Positions 54,755 through 64,000 of a stretch of 64,000 nucleotides of DNA are shown piece after piece. The stretch is from assembly GCF_007860185.1 (NCBI RefSeq), contig NZ_SJPY01000002.1, positions 527,775-591,774 of the forward strand. The letters are read 5' to 3'. The notes under the pieces were generated by a model that saw only the letters and a program-made list of their open reading frames with translations, was not told the origin of the DNA and ran no database searches. The DNA is from Novipirellula aureliae. Lineage in GTDB: Bacteria; Planctomycetota; Planctomycetia; Pirellulales; Pirellulaceae. The number at the start of each line of letters is the position of its first letter. The stretch's first letter is position 1. A program made the translations under genes and the position numbers.

Positions 54755-57700
54755 ATGTTACAAAAACTAATTGAGTTCTCCTTGAAGCATCGGCTGCTCA
54801 TCATCATCGCAACGCTGTTCATGGCAGCATTTGGCGTACGCAGTGCGTTGGAACTACCGCTTGATGCGGTTCCCGATTTGACGAACACGCAAGTCACCGT
54901 CATCACATCGGCTGGATCCTTGCCGCCAGTCGAGGTCGAGCGTCAAGTCACCTATCCGATCGAATGGACGATGGGGGGACTTCCCAATGTTGAAGAAGTT
55001 CGCAGCATCTCGAAGTTTGGATTGTCCGTGATCACGATCGTCTTTACCGAAGGCACCGACGTGTACTTCGCCACCCAGCAAGTGGACCAAAGATTGTCGG
55101 CTGCGGCGGCCAGTTTACCGGCGGGTTATGGACCGCCTGAACTTGGCCCGATGACCACCGCACTAGGCGAGATATTGCAGTTCGAAGTCCGTAGCGATTC
55201 GACTTCGCCGATGGAACTTCGCACACTGCTCGAATGGGATATCGCGCCCAAATTGCGGGGTGTGGATGGCGTTACCGAGATTAACGTGATGGGCGGATTT
55301 TATAAAACGTTCGAAGTTCGCCCCGATCCAAACGAGTTGGATGCTCAAGGCCTAACGCTCGAAGACTTATACTCGCGGATCGAAGCGGCCAATGCTAACG
55401 CGGGCGGGGGGTACGTGATCCATCACGAGGAACAGCGGTTTATTCGTGGTCAAGCCTTGCTCAGCGGCGTCGATGACTTGAAAAACATCGTGATTCGTCG
55501 CAGCGAGAATGGATCACCACTACTGCTATCGGATATCGCTGAAGTCGCGATCGCTGCGATGCCCCGACAAGGAGCCGTTAGCCGAGACGGACGCGGTGAA
55601 GCCGTCACAGGCATGGTGATGATGCGAATCGGTGAAAATTCGCGAGACGTCGTCGCGCGAGTGAAAGAACGAATCGATGAAGTGCAAACAACACTGCCCA
55701 GCGACGTATTGATCGATGTCATCTATGACCGCGAAGCTTTGATCGATCGAACACTCCAAACCGTCCAGAAGAATTTGCTCGAAGGTGGAGCACTCGTAGC
55801 GATCGTGTTATTGATCACGCTTGGCAGCCTTCGCGCCGGAATGATCGTTGCGTTAGCGATTCCGCTGTCGATGTTGTTCGCGTCGAACATGATGCTGATC
55901 TTCGGAATCTCCGCCAGTTTGATGAGTCTCGGGGCGATCGATTTTGGTTTGATCGTCGACTCATCCGTCATCATGGTCGAAAATTGTGTCCGCCGACTGG
56001 CCCAGAACAACGAAGGCAAAAGTCGTTTGGCGATCATCCGTGATGCTTCGATTGAAGTACGCGGCCCGACGATGTTTGGTGAGATGATTATCTCGGTTGT
56101 TTATATTCCAGTGCTCTTGCTCGAAGGCACCGAAGGAAAAATGTTTCGGCCGATGGCATTGACGGTTCTGTTCGCGCTGCTTGGTTCTTTCATTTTGTCG
56201 ATGACGTTGATGCCCGCATTGGCATCTTTGTCGCTGCCCAAAAAACCGCACGACAAGGACTTGTGGCCAATTCGAATGATCAAGAAAGTTTACCTGCCGA
56301 TCGTAGGTGTTGCGGTGAAATCACCAGTCATCACGCTGGTCTGTGCGGCCAGCGTGTTTGCCGTCAGTGTTCCGGTCGCTCGGAATCTGGGAGCCGAGTT
56401 CATGCCGAGGCTCAATGAGGGGGACCTGCTCGTCGAAGCGGTACGGCTTCCCAGCGCATCCTTAGAAGGTGCGGAAGCGATGGCACAACAAGTCGAATCG
56501 CTGCTCGTCGCGATGCCAGAGATCAAAACGGTTTTCACCAAGACGGGACGACCAGAAATCGCCAACGATGTCATGGGCGTTCACCAAAGTGACGTTTGGG
56601 TCATGTTGAACCCTCCGTCGTCTTGGCCGCAAAAAAAGTCACGCGAGGAGCTGATTGCCGAGATGGAAACCGTGCTCAGTGATCGGGTTGCTGGCGTTGC
56701 CTTCGGGTTCACTCAACCAATCGAAATGCGAGTCGATGAGTTGGTCGCAGGCGTGAAGGCGGATGTGGCGGTTTTAGTTTACGGAGACGATCTGGAAATC
56801 CTCACCAAACTTGCGAAACAAATCGAGCGAACACTCAAAGGTATCGATGGATCGGCGGATGTAAAAGCGGACATTCAATCGACACTGGCAACCTTGACCA
56901 TTGTGCCCGATCGCGATGCACTGGCACGCTACGGAATCGATGCGCAGCAAGTGATGGACGTCGTTGCGGCCCTCGGTGGCCGTCCGGTTGGCGAAGTCTT
57001 AGATGGCCGAGCCCGTTTTCCGATTCGCGTCCGCTTACCGGAGCCATGGCGTGACGATGTCGAGAAACTACAACAGTTGCCGGTCGCTCGTGCTGGTGGC
57101 AAACCAGTCCCGCTATACGAATTAGCCACGATACAGTTAGAGCAAACCCCACCAACGGTCGAGCATGAAAATGGACAGCGTCGCACCTACGTCTCCGCCA
57201 ACGTGCGAGGACGCGACGTGGCCACCTTCGTCGCTGATGCGAAAGCAGCCGTAGCCGAGTCGATACGCTTACCCGCGAATTACGAAATCCGCTGGGGCGG
57301 TGATTTTGAGAATCTACAATCCGCATCCAGGCGGTTAATGATCATCACCCCGATTGTCTTGATCGTCATCTTTTTGTTGCTCTACACAACGTTTGGTTCC
57401 GCATCTTTGGCCGCGTTAATCTTTCTATGCGTGCCGATTGCGGCTAGTGGAGGCGTGTTCTCGCTAATGCTACGTGAGATGCCGTTTAGTATCGCGGCGG
57501 GGGTCGGTTTCATCGCCCTGTTCGGCGTCGCCGTCCTCAACGGGTTGGTCTGGGTCAGTGATGCAGAACAGCGTCGGATCCAAGGCAGCAGCAGGCGGGA
57601 AGCCGCATTGAAAGCAGCCGACGCCCGACTTCGCCCCATCCTAATGACCGCGTTCGTCGCTAGCCTAGGTTTTCTTCCGATGGCATTATCGACCAGCGAC

Positions 57701-57826
57701 GGAGCAGAATTGCAGCGACCGTTAGCGACCGTCGTGATTGGAGGACTGATCACCAGTACTTTGTTGACCTGTGTGGTCATTCCCGCTATCTACCCTTGGT
57801 TCACCAGCAGACTAGCCGACAAGTAG
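54755..57826 (+). CDS. Heavy-metal RND efflux transporter (CzcA-like)
   Basis: A 1,023-residue inner-membrane proton-driven pump with the RND topology (two large periplasmic loops, about twelve membrane helices). In helix 4 the sequence IDFGLIVDSSVIMVEN supplies D396, D402 and E409, with spacing equal to D402/D408/E415 of CzcA, a hallmark of the divalent-metal (Zn/Co/Cd) group rather than the CusA Cu/Ag type. Also seen are ERQVTYPIEW-type and EFMPRLNEGDL motifs of this family. Start is supported by GGAGG nine bases ahead. It follows the adaptor by four bases. The exact metal is uncertain. Confidence 0.9.
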   Translation: MLQKLIEFSLKHRLLIIIATLFMAAFGVRSALELPLDAVPDLTNTQVTVITSAGSLPPVEVERQVTYPIEWTMGGLPNVEEVRSISKFGLSVITIVFTEGTDVYFATQQVDQRLSAAAASLPAGYGPPELGPMTTALGEILQFEVRSDSTSPMELRTLLEWDIAPKLRGVDGVTEINVMGGFYKTFEVRPDPNELDAQGLTLEDLYSRIEAANANAGGGYVIHHEEQRFIRGQALLSGVDDLKNIVIRRSENGSPLLLSDIAEVAIAAMPRQGAVSRDGRGEAVTGMVMMRIGENSRDVVARVKERIDEVQTTLPSDVLIDVIYDREALIDRTLQTVQKNLLEGGALVAIVLLITLGSLRAGMIVALAIPLSMLFASNMMLIFGISASLMSLGAIDFGLIVDSSVIMVENCVRRLAQNNEGKSRLAIIRDASIEVRGPTMFGEMIISVVYIPVLLLEGTEGKMFRPMALTVLFALLGSFILSMTLMPALASLSLPKKPHDKDLWPIRMIKKVYLPIVGVAVKSPVITLVCAASVFAVSVPVARNLGAEFMPRLNEGDLLVEAVRLPSASLEGAEAMAQQVESLLVAMPEIKTVFTKTGRPEIANDVMGVHQSDVWVMLNPPSSWPQKKSREELIAEMETVLSDRVAGVAFGFTQPIEMRVDELVAGVKADVAVLVYGDDLEILTKLAKQIERTLKGIDGSADVKADIQSTLATLTIVPDRDALARYGIDAQQVMDVVAALGGRPVGEVLDGRARFPIRVRLPEPWRDDVEKLQQLPVARAGGKPVPLYELATIQLEQTPPTVEHENGQRRTYVSANVRGRDVATFVADAKAAVAESIRLPANYEIRWGGDFENLQSASRRLMIITPIVLIVIFLLLYTTFGSASLAALIFLCVPIAASGGVFSLMLREMPFSIAAGVGFIALFGVAVLNGLVWVSDAEQRRIQGSSRREAALKAADARLRPILMTAFVASLGFLPMALSTSDGAELQRPLATVVIGGLITSTLLTCVVIPAIYPWFTSRLADK

Positions 57827-58226
57827 GCTGGGTCACTGAGTTCTTGCGACGAAGACCCGCCAACAAACCGAGTCAACGTTTGTTATCTAATCCCAACAAT
57901 GCGCACACGTTCACTATGGGGCGGGCGGCAGTCGATTAAAAACAAGTCCAATTTAGTTGGACGGGCCCTTTCGATGCTTCGAATCACGGCCGTTTTCGTC
58001 CGCCAGAGCGAAAACCGGTTGCGAAGTCGGTGAACGCTCGAAGTGCTCATTTTTTTTGTTTCCTACGAAATGCCCAAAGATTTGTGCTATGCTCGTGACG
58101 GCGTCCACCCAACCGAATTGCGGGGTCGCGGAGCACCGGAGCGAGGGGATGCTCTCGATTCGAGGAACACCACGCTACCTAGTTAGTCCACCACCAAGCC
58201 GTTCATCCCTATCCGATAGAAGCCGA
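57827..58226. other. Intergenic leader of the giant surface protein gene
   Basis: About 400 bases with no recognisable gene. It includes a small perfect palindrome (GTCCAA-TTTAG-TTGGAC, about 57948-57964), a run of eight T residues near 58050, and TATGCT near 58090 that could serve as a -10 element; none is decisive. Confidence 0.5.
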
Positions 58227-61200
58227 ATGCGTATTTCAAGCCCTGAAGCGAAACCCCGTCGTTCACGATCCACTCGTAGGAGCCACGCCAATCGCCGCCG
58301 GTTTTCACTCGAACAACTTGAAGCTCGGCAAATGTTGGCGGCGTTTATCGTTAACGAACCGCTGCGAAATGTTGAACTTCAACGTAGCGGCAACCATATC
58401 CAAGTGGTCAACGCAGCCAATAACACCGATGTCATCCTGTCGGTCGCTGCCGACGATATCGACAACGATCAAATAACGATCGCGGCGGCATCATTGATCG
58501 TCGATTCCGCGGTCAACCTTGACGGCAATTCGCTAACGGTTCAAGCGGGCCGAATCGAGTTATCGAGCGGTACGATCACGACGGATGACACAGCGTTGGG
58601 CGGCGATGCGGGCGATGTGAACCTAACCGCTCTCCAAATCATGATCGGGCCTGGTTCGACGATTGATACGAGATCGGCCGCTGGTGGGCTGAGTGATGGA
58701 ACGGTGGCGCTGACCGCTTCCGATCGGCCTGACGATCTGGCGGGCGAGTTCCGTGATCTGATTACCGTAGTCGACGCCATGACTCGCGCTGCCAGAATTG
58801 ATTTGTCGGGCGCAACGATCCGAGGACGTGATGTGACGTTGAAGGCCGACGGTATCACTTCGACTCGCTGGGATGATGTCGGTGCCTTCAAAGACAACGT
58901 GGGCACTCAGTTGACAGATCAATTGAATGCGATCCCGCAAATCGGGCTGAGTATGAACTCGCCAATATCGGGTCAGGTCAAAGTTCATTTTGCGACTGCC
59001 GAAATTGGGCTGTTGAATTCCACCATCAACAGCAGTACGTCGGTGACGATTGGTGCCACCGCGGCGGCCGATGCGTCGATCAATGCGGTAGCGATCAATG
59101 GAACGGGTAGTGGTGGATCAAAGATTCTAGTCTCGATCGCGATGAGCACATCCGATTCGACCGCGACGGTGGGACTGGAAGGAACGACAAACATCATCGC
59201 CGCTGGCCGAGTCGACGTGACGACCAACGCGACCAGTAAAGCTAAGGTCGTTGCACGAGCGGATGCGAATGGTCGTTCATCGAGCAAGTCGGTCGAAGGT
59301 GCGTTCAATATCGCTGGCGCGTTGACCGGCGAAACGTCAAGGATCAACCTCGCTTCCGGTGCCAGCATCGTTGCAGGTGACACGGTCAATTTGGATGCCA
59401 AAGGAAACGTTGAAAATAATGTCAAAGCAACCACCTCGGTGTTCCAAGATGGCACCGGTGGGTTGTCACTGAGCGTCGGAGTCGACTTCGCTGACATCAT
59501 CTCCGAAGTCCATGGCACAATCACTAGCGGAGCGACTGGCGACGGCAGTCGTTTGTCGGTGACGGCAGCCAACGTCGATGCGGCCAATGACCGAATCACT
59601 TTTAATGCGGTCCCTGCGAGTTTGCCGATCAAGGTGGGCGAGAGGATCGAGTTTAGTGCCGGCAGCGGCGATCTTGGCCTCATCGACGGTAAAGAATACA
59701 TCGTTCATGACGTGACGGCACCCGTCGCCTCGACGGCGGGCAATGTTTCCCAAACGGTTCGTTTGGTGGCGGCAGAGAGTATCGACTTGGATAGCCGCCA
59801 AGTTCCCAACGATAGTACGCATACGCTGAAAAAAATCGCAATCATCAAATTCAATCAAGCCGATGTCAGTCGTGAAGCCGGTTCAGGCGACGGTTTGATC
59901 AACCTTGCCACACTGCCAGCCTCGGTCACCCAGATCGTTTACTTGGGGCCTGACATCGAAGTGAACGAAGACGCGACCGCGATTGCGGGTTTGATTCAAA
60001 ATCAAGCCTACGACGTGGTGCGAGTCGCGGGCAAAGTCAAGTTACAACTTCCCGGCACGACCACACCGATCGACTTTGTCGCTCCCGAAACAAGTACACA
60101 TGGCTTCTATTTCACCGAGTCGCTGCAATCGTTCTCGCCCAACACCGATGTGAACAATGACCGGGAAACGATCACCCTTCCCGCTGGTCATGGATTGGAA
60201 ACCGGCGATTTGGTGTTCTACGGCACCGATCCGACCCGAACCATTTTGCGTGACATCAAAAACTTTGGCACGGGCAATACTTCCATCGAAACACTGGGCA
60301 CCGTATCGCTGCCCGATGCACCAATCGATGGTTTGGAAAACCAGTACGGTTACCGCGTTGTGATCGATCCTGGTGCTCCGAATCAAATTCGTTTGACCAC
60401 ATCATTGTTCGCTGCGACCGCGGCTAGCATCCAAGACTTGAATGCCAATTCGGGAACGGGGCACGCGTTTTCACGCGGGGATGCCAACCAAGGGGTCATT
60501 ATGAATGCATCGCTAATCGCCTTTAATGGGGCGGAAGCCGGTGTGACACTTAGCGACGCTGAACAGCCGTGGGCCGAGGTGGCGATCGGTGCGGCCAGTG
60601 GCCAAGTCGATCGAATCGCTACCGGCGGCTATGCTCTAATCAATGGAATGCGGACGGGGGTCAACAATAACTCGGTTGACAAGGGACAGGAACAAACGGG
60701 CAGTAGTGCGAGTACACGAGAAACGGTCGATTTGGCTAGCTCTACCGCCGTCATGTCTTTCAACCATGACGTGTACGCTCGCATCATGCCCACAGCCGTG
60801 GTGACATCGGCCGCCGATTTGATCGTGGATGGAAAGATCGAGCAGAAAACAAAACTCACATCAACATCGTCCGCCACACGCCGCGGTGTTGATGATAATG
60901 AAGCCGGCAAGGATCCTCAAGAAGACGGTGACACTGAAATCTCGTTGGCCATCGGCGTGGGCATCTATGACAACGACTCGGACGCGACGATTCTTTCCGG
61001 TGCGACCACCGATGCGAACGACCAAACGATCGTCAAGGCAAACGTCGATTATCCGATGCTCGTTGAATCGGTGACCTCCGCGATCAACCCCTTAGAAATT
61101 CTTTCCAGCGGCGGCTTGAACGGCATTGGATCGATGCTTGATGGCAAGATGGGATTGTCCCAGTTGTTCAATGTCCAAATCGCGACAGTCGCGGGATCGT

Positions 61201-64000
61201 CCGGTGACAAATTTGTACTCGCCGGTGGCATCGGCGTTACCGATTTCACGAACCGTATCCGTGCGACGATCGACGACAATGCGCTAGTGAATCAAAACGT
61301 CGACTTGAGTACAAATGACCCCTCGGTTTCCGTGTTGGCGGATTTGACGGGAGTTCAAATTGAAGTCGGCCAGATGGCTTCGTACAACTTGGACATCAAG
61401 GGCTTTGCCGAAGCACTGATCGGCTCCGAAGGAAGCCCTACGACGTTCCTCAAGCAACTCGCCAACCCCTTTGGCGTTAGCGGCAAGAACGCGGCGGGCG
61501 GTGTGCTACTATTGACTTTGGCCGATAACGAAACGATTGCCTCGATTGGCAGCGGCGCGAAAGTCATCGCGGATGGTGCCGTCACGGTCAAAGCGACCAG
61601 CGACTATGACAACTTGGCCGTCGTTCAAACGGGTGCTGCGTCGACCAGTTTTGGCTTCTCGGCATCGATTGTGGCTGCGGATATCGACAACAAAACGCAC
61701 GCTTTCATCGCCGACGGTGCCATTATCACGGCTGGTTCACTCAACGTCGCTGCGACCGACACGCTGAATCGGATCGCCATTGCTGGTGCGATCTTGAAGG
61801 GCAAACAAACGGGCATCGGGGCATCGGTCGGTGTCAATTTGATCGACCAAGACGTTGCCGCCTACGTCGGTCGGGCTTCGACGATTGCCGATGCGGTCAC
61901 TCGCCTCGATGTGACGCTAAACATCAGCGGTGCGGTCGATGTGACTGCCAAGGCCGACGGCGATTTGTTTGCATTGGTGATGGCGGGTGCGGTACAGGGG
62001 TTTGGTAACACCCCGGCCAGCGGCGCCGCGGGTGGCGCAACCACCAACGCGAACGCGAAAAAGATCGGTCCGATTGCCTTAACAATCCCCGTGGCGATCA
62101 ACAATGTAACGACCAATGTGTCGGCTTACATCGACCACCAAAAAGTCCGTTCGCTCGACGCGAATGTGAAAGCCGACTCGATGGTCGAAATTCAATCGGT
62201 CATCATCGGAGCATCGTTTGGGATCCAGACCGAAGCGACCGGAAATGGCAAGTTGAACCTTGCCGGTGCCGGCGCGGTAGGGATCAATACGGTCGTGCAG
62301 AACTTGGCGGCGTTTATCAAAGACAGCGACGTCGAAACGACTGGCGGTCGGGGCATCAACGTCAAGACAGATGACAAATCATCCGTCTCAGCGGACGCGG
62401 GCGGCTTTGGGATCGCACTGTCCACCGCCGAGAGTAGCCGTGCCGCGATCTCGTTCGGCGTCTCGTTCGCCTTAAACGATATCAGCGGTAACAACACCGC
62501 TACCATCAATGATTCGGTGATCAACGTTTTGGCAGGCAATATCGATGTGGAGGTCATGTCAACGTCGATCGCCAAAGCGTTGTCGATCGCAGGCGGCGTT
62601 TCGGTAAAGACGGGACCCGGCAGTGCCGGATCGTTTGGCGGTGCCGGTGCAGTCGCAATCAATGATATCGGAAAGACAATGTCCGCTGGAATCGTCAACA
62701 ACGGTAACGTCACCACCGCCGCTGGAAAGATTGATGTTCATGCCACCGACATGAGCGATATCGATGCAGATGCAGGTGGCTTTGGTATCGGAATTAGCGG
62801 GGGTAGTGGCAACAGTATCGCAGGCGCGGTGGGGATCAGTGTCGCGCTCAACGAAATCGGCAACACCATCGAAGCCAAGATCGATGGCTCCAATATCGAT
62901 ACCAAGGGACAAGTCGATGTCATCGCTCATTCTTCGGGAGCGAAGATCAGGGCGGTGTCCGTCGCAGCGTCGGCAGCCGGCGCAGTGGGCGGCGGAGTCA
63001 GCGTCGCACTGAGCGGTGCCGGCAGCGGCGCAAATAATGCAATCAACAACCAAATCCTCGCATCGATCTCCGATAGTACCGTCAATGTATTGAGCGGCGG
63101 AGGAGTATCGGTCCAAGCCCTCGATACTTCGTCGATCGTGTCCACGGCAGTGGGTGCCGCGATTGGTGTCGCTGTCTCCGGTAGCACCGGCGTTGGCTTG
63201 GCCGTCGGCATCTCGATCGCATTTAACGATATTGGCATCCAAGCAACTGCGTCGGTTGTCGATTCAACGGTGACAATCGACGGTTTCTTTGGATTCGATG
63301 TGCTTGCCAACCAAAGTGCTTCGATCACATCGACCGCAGTCGCCGCGTCGGTTGCTGCGGGATTCGGAACCAATGGCGTCGGCGTCAGTGGTGCGGGAGC
63401 GGGAGCGGTCAATAAGATTAGCAACAAGACGATCGCCAAGATTGACGGCAGCGATGTGACGGTCGGCGGAAACGTGTCTGTCCTCGCGAAAGACAACGCC
63501 ACGATCGAATCAAAGATTGTCGCAGCCGCGGCCGCCATCGGTGCTGGCACCACAGGCGTTGGTGCCGCGTTCGGTTTCTCGTACGCTGAAAATCGCATTG
63601 GCGATGCCGACACGTTCAGCGACGATCCAACCGCGATCGGCGCTCCGAGTGCGGCCCAGGTCAAGGCGTATATCAACGAGTCCTCGGTGACTTCGGGTGC
63701 CACGATGGACGTTCGTGCCAACTCGACCGGTTCGATTACATCGGATGTTTCCGCATTCAGTGTCGCCGCCGCGGGTGGTGCGAACGCTGTCGCGATCGCG
63801 GGGGCAGGGGTTTCCTCAAGCAATGACGTGGCGATGGAAATTGCTTCGGTCATCCAAGACTCCACTGGCAGCGGGATAAAGGCTGCCGAATTGACTCTGC
63901 TAACCGAGGACAGTAGCACGATCACGACGACTGTCACTGCAGCATCATTGGCGGTTGCACTTGGCGCATTTTCGGGGGCGGTTACGGTCGCGGTTTCCGG
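58227..64000 (+). CDS. Giant repetitive surface protein (3' end outside window)
   Basis: The frame opens at an ATG at 58227 and stays open to the end of the window: 1,924 codons, with no stop. The N-terminus is highly basic (RRSRSTRRSHANRRR) followed by FSLEQLEARQMLAA, a LEPR-like export motif typical of large planctomycete proteins. The rest is made of Ala/Gly/Ser/Val/Asp/Thr-rich beta-type repeats, loosely repeating motifs such as GAGAVGINxxx, GVGAxxGxS and xVxVxAxxxxxI every 90-110 residues. That pattern resembles filamentous hemagglutinin/beta-helix passenger regions. It probably forms an extracellular or cell-surface fibre. Minus-strand frames over it are shadows. Size and C-terminal anchoring remain unknown. 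Confidence 0.85.
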   Translation, partial: MRISSPEAKPRRSRSTRRSHANRRRFSLEQLEARQMLAAFIVNEPLRNVELQRSGNHIQVVNAANNTDVILSVAADDIDNDQITIAAASLIVDSAVNLDGNSLTVQAGRIELSSGTITTDDTALGGDAGDVNLTALQIMIGPGSTIDTRSAAGGLSDGTVALTASDRPDDLAGEFRDLITVVDAMTRAARIDLSGATIRGRDVTLKADGITSTRWDDVGAFKDNVGTQLTDQLNAIPQIGLSMNSPISGQVKVHFATAEIGLLNSTINSSTSVTIGATAAADASINAVAINGTGSGGSKILVSIAMSTSDSTATVGLEGTTNIIAAGRVDVTTNATSKAKVVARADANGRSSSKSVEGAFNIAGALTGETSRINLASGASIVAGDTVNLDAKGNVENNVKATTSVFQDGTGGLSLSVGVDFADIISEVHGTITSGATGDGSRLSVTAANVDAANDRITFNAVPASLPIKVGERIEFSAGSGDLGLIDGKEYIVHDVTAPVASTAGNVSQTVRLVAAESIDLDSRQVPNDSTHTLKKIAIIKFNQADVSREAGSGDGLINLATLPASVTQIVYLGPDIEVNEDATAIAGLIQNQAYDVVRVAGKVKLQLPGTTTPIDFVAPETSTHGFYFTESLQSFSPNTDVNNDRETITLPAGHGLETGDLVFYGTDPTRTILRDIKNFGTGNTSIETLGTVSLPDAPIDGLENQYGYRVVIDPGAPNQIRLTTSLFAATAASIQDLNANSGTGHAFSRGDANQGVIMNASLIAFNGAEAGVTLSDAEQPWAEVAIGAASGQVDRIATGGYALINGMRTGVNNNSVDKGQEQTGSSASTRETVDLASSTAVMSFNHDVYARIMPTAVVTSAADLIVDGKIEQKTKLTSTSSATRRGVDDNEAGKDPQEDGDTEISLAIGVGIYDNDSDATILSGATTDANDQTIVKANVDYPMLVESVTSAINPLEILSSGGLNGIGSMLDGKMGLSQLFNVQIATVAGSSGDKFVLAGGIGVTDFTNRIRATIDDNALVNQNVDLSTNDPSVSVLADLTGVQIEVGQMASYNLDIKGFAEALIGSEGSPTTFLKQLANPFGVSGKNAAGGVLLLTLADNETIASIGSGAKVIADGAVTVKATSDYDNLAVVQTGAASTSFGFSASIVAADIDNKTHAFIADGAIITAGSLNVAATDTLNRIAIAGAILKGKQTGIGASVGVNLIDQDVAAYVGRASTIADAVTRLDVTLNISGAVDVTAKADGDLFALVMAGAVQGFGNTPASGAAGGATTNANAKKIGPIALTIPVAINNVTTNVSAYIDHQKVRSLDANVKADSMVEIQSVIIGASFGIQTEATGNGKLNLAGAGAVGINTVVQNLAAFIKDSDVETTGGRGINVKTDDKSSVSADAGGFGIALSTAESSRAAISFGVSFALNDISGNNTATINDSVINVLAGNIDVEVMSTSIAKALSIAGGVSVKTGPGSAGSFGGAGAVAINDIGKTMSAGIVNNGNVTTAAGKIDVHATDMSDIDADAGGFGIGISGGSGNSIAGAVGISVALNEIGNTIEAKIDGSNIDTKGQVDVIAHSSGAKIRAVSVAASAAGAVGGGVSVALSGAGSGANNAINNQILASISDSTVNVLSGGGVSVQALDTSSIVSTAVGAAIGVAVSGSTGVGLAVGISIAFNDIGIQATASVVDSTVTIDGFFGFDVLANQSASITSTAVAASVAAGFGTNGVGVSGAGAGAVNKISNKTIAKIDGSDVTVGGNVSVLAKDNATIESKIVAAAAAIGAGTTGVGAAFGFSYAENRIGDADTFSDDPTAIGAPSAAQVKAYINESSVTSGATMDVRANSTGSITSDVSAFSVAAAGGANAVAIAGAGVSSSNDVAMEIASVIQDSTGSGIKAAELTLLTEDSSTITTTVTAASLAVALGAFSGAVTVAVS

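Noticed and set aside
58541-63937. Long minus-strand frames opposite the giant surface gene
   Set aside because: The plus-strand frame is continuous and has planctomycete surface-protein features; the antisense frames result from composition and few stop codons.

Overview
The window reads as one stretch of a planctomycete chromosome, most likely Pirellulaceae (Rhodopirellula-like). This rests on several things seen in the sequence: a very large surface protein whose N-terminus carries a planctomycete LEPR-like motif (EQLEARQMLAA); a giant SMC-like ATPase with two C-terminal DUF4332-type domains; a duplicated-domain RseP; a lone fliG; moderate GC; mostly singly transcribed housekeeping genes; and short palindromic interspersed repeats. 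No rRNA or tRNA gene was recognised.

Layout. 1-6.3 kb: the end of glgA, galT, a polytopic membrane protein coupled to pdxA, and a secreted C25-type cysteine peptidase. 6.3-11.4 kb: a tightly overlapping four-gene minus-strand operon (CPBP membrane protease, a degenerate sigma-54-activator-like regulator, a small protein, and a zinc-ribbon membrane protein with a long acidic linker). 11.6-15.3 kb: O-antigen ligase and acyltransferase (translationally coupled, probably surface glycan) and a PRMT-like methyltransferase. 15.5-19 kb: a pseudopilin, a hairpin MITE with perfect target duplication, a single-domain response regulator and lysS. 19-22.9 kb: an MFS exporter followed by an insertion-sequence graveyard with remnants of three transposase types. 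22.9-30 kb: a large membrane-anchored protein and the dxr-rseP-nfo cluster (isoprenoid synthesis, envelope stress proteolysis, DNA repair). 30.3-37.9 kb: ftsH, then trpS-acpS-symporter, a TraB/GumN-like secreted protein and fliG. 38-46.7 kb: a fused 5-oxoprolinase/hydantoinase, pepF, a small zinc-ribbon protein, an OleD-like reductase and a lipoprotein. 46.7-48.4 kb: about 1.7 kb without a gene, holding two tandem arrays of hairpin repeats (19 x 43 bp and 7 x 34 bp, related cores in opposite orientation) and a structured stem-loop element. 48.4-52.5 kb: the SMC-like/DUF4332 gene. 52.6-57.8 kb: a heavy-metal RND efflux pair with a small His/Cys-rich secreted protein in front. 58.2 kb to the end: the first 1,924 codons of the giant surface protein.

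The most unusual material is non-coding or regulatory: the paired hairpin arrays at 46.7-47.8 kb, the fully palindromic MITE at 16.1 kb, a 62-bp dispersed hairpin repeat found both before the response regulator and just behind ftsH, and the operon built around a regulator that has lost the Walker A lysine. Several protein-level oddities (PRMT-type double-E loop, AcpS Asp-to-Glu, orphan OleD) are also recorded. All family assignments come from motif recognition by eye; no database search was run.
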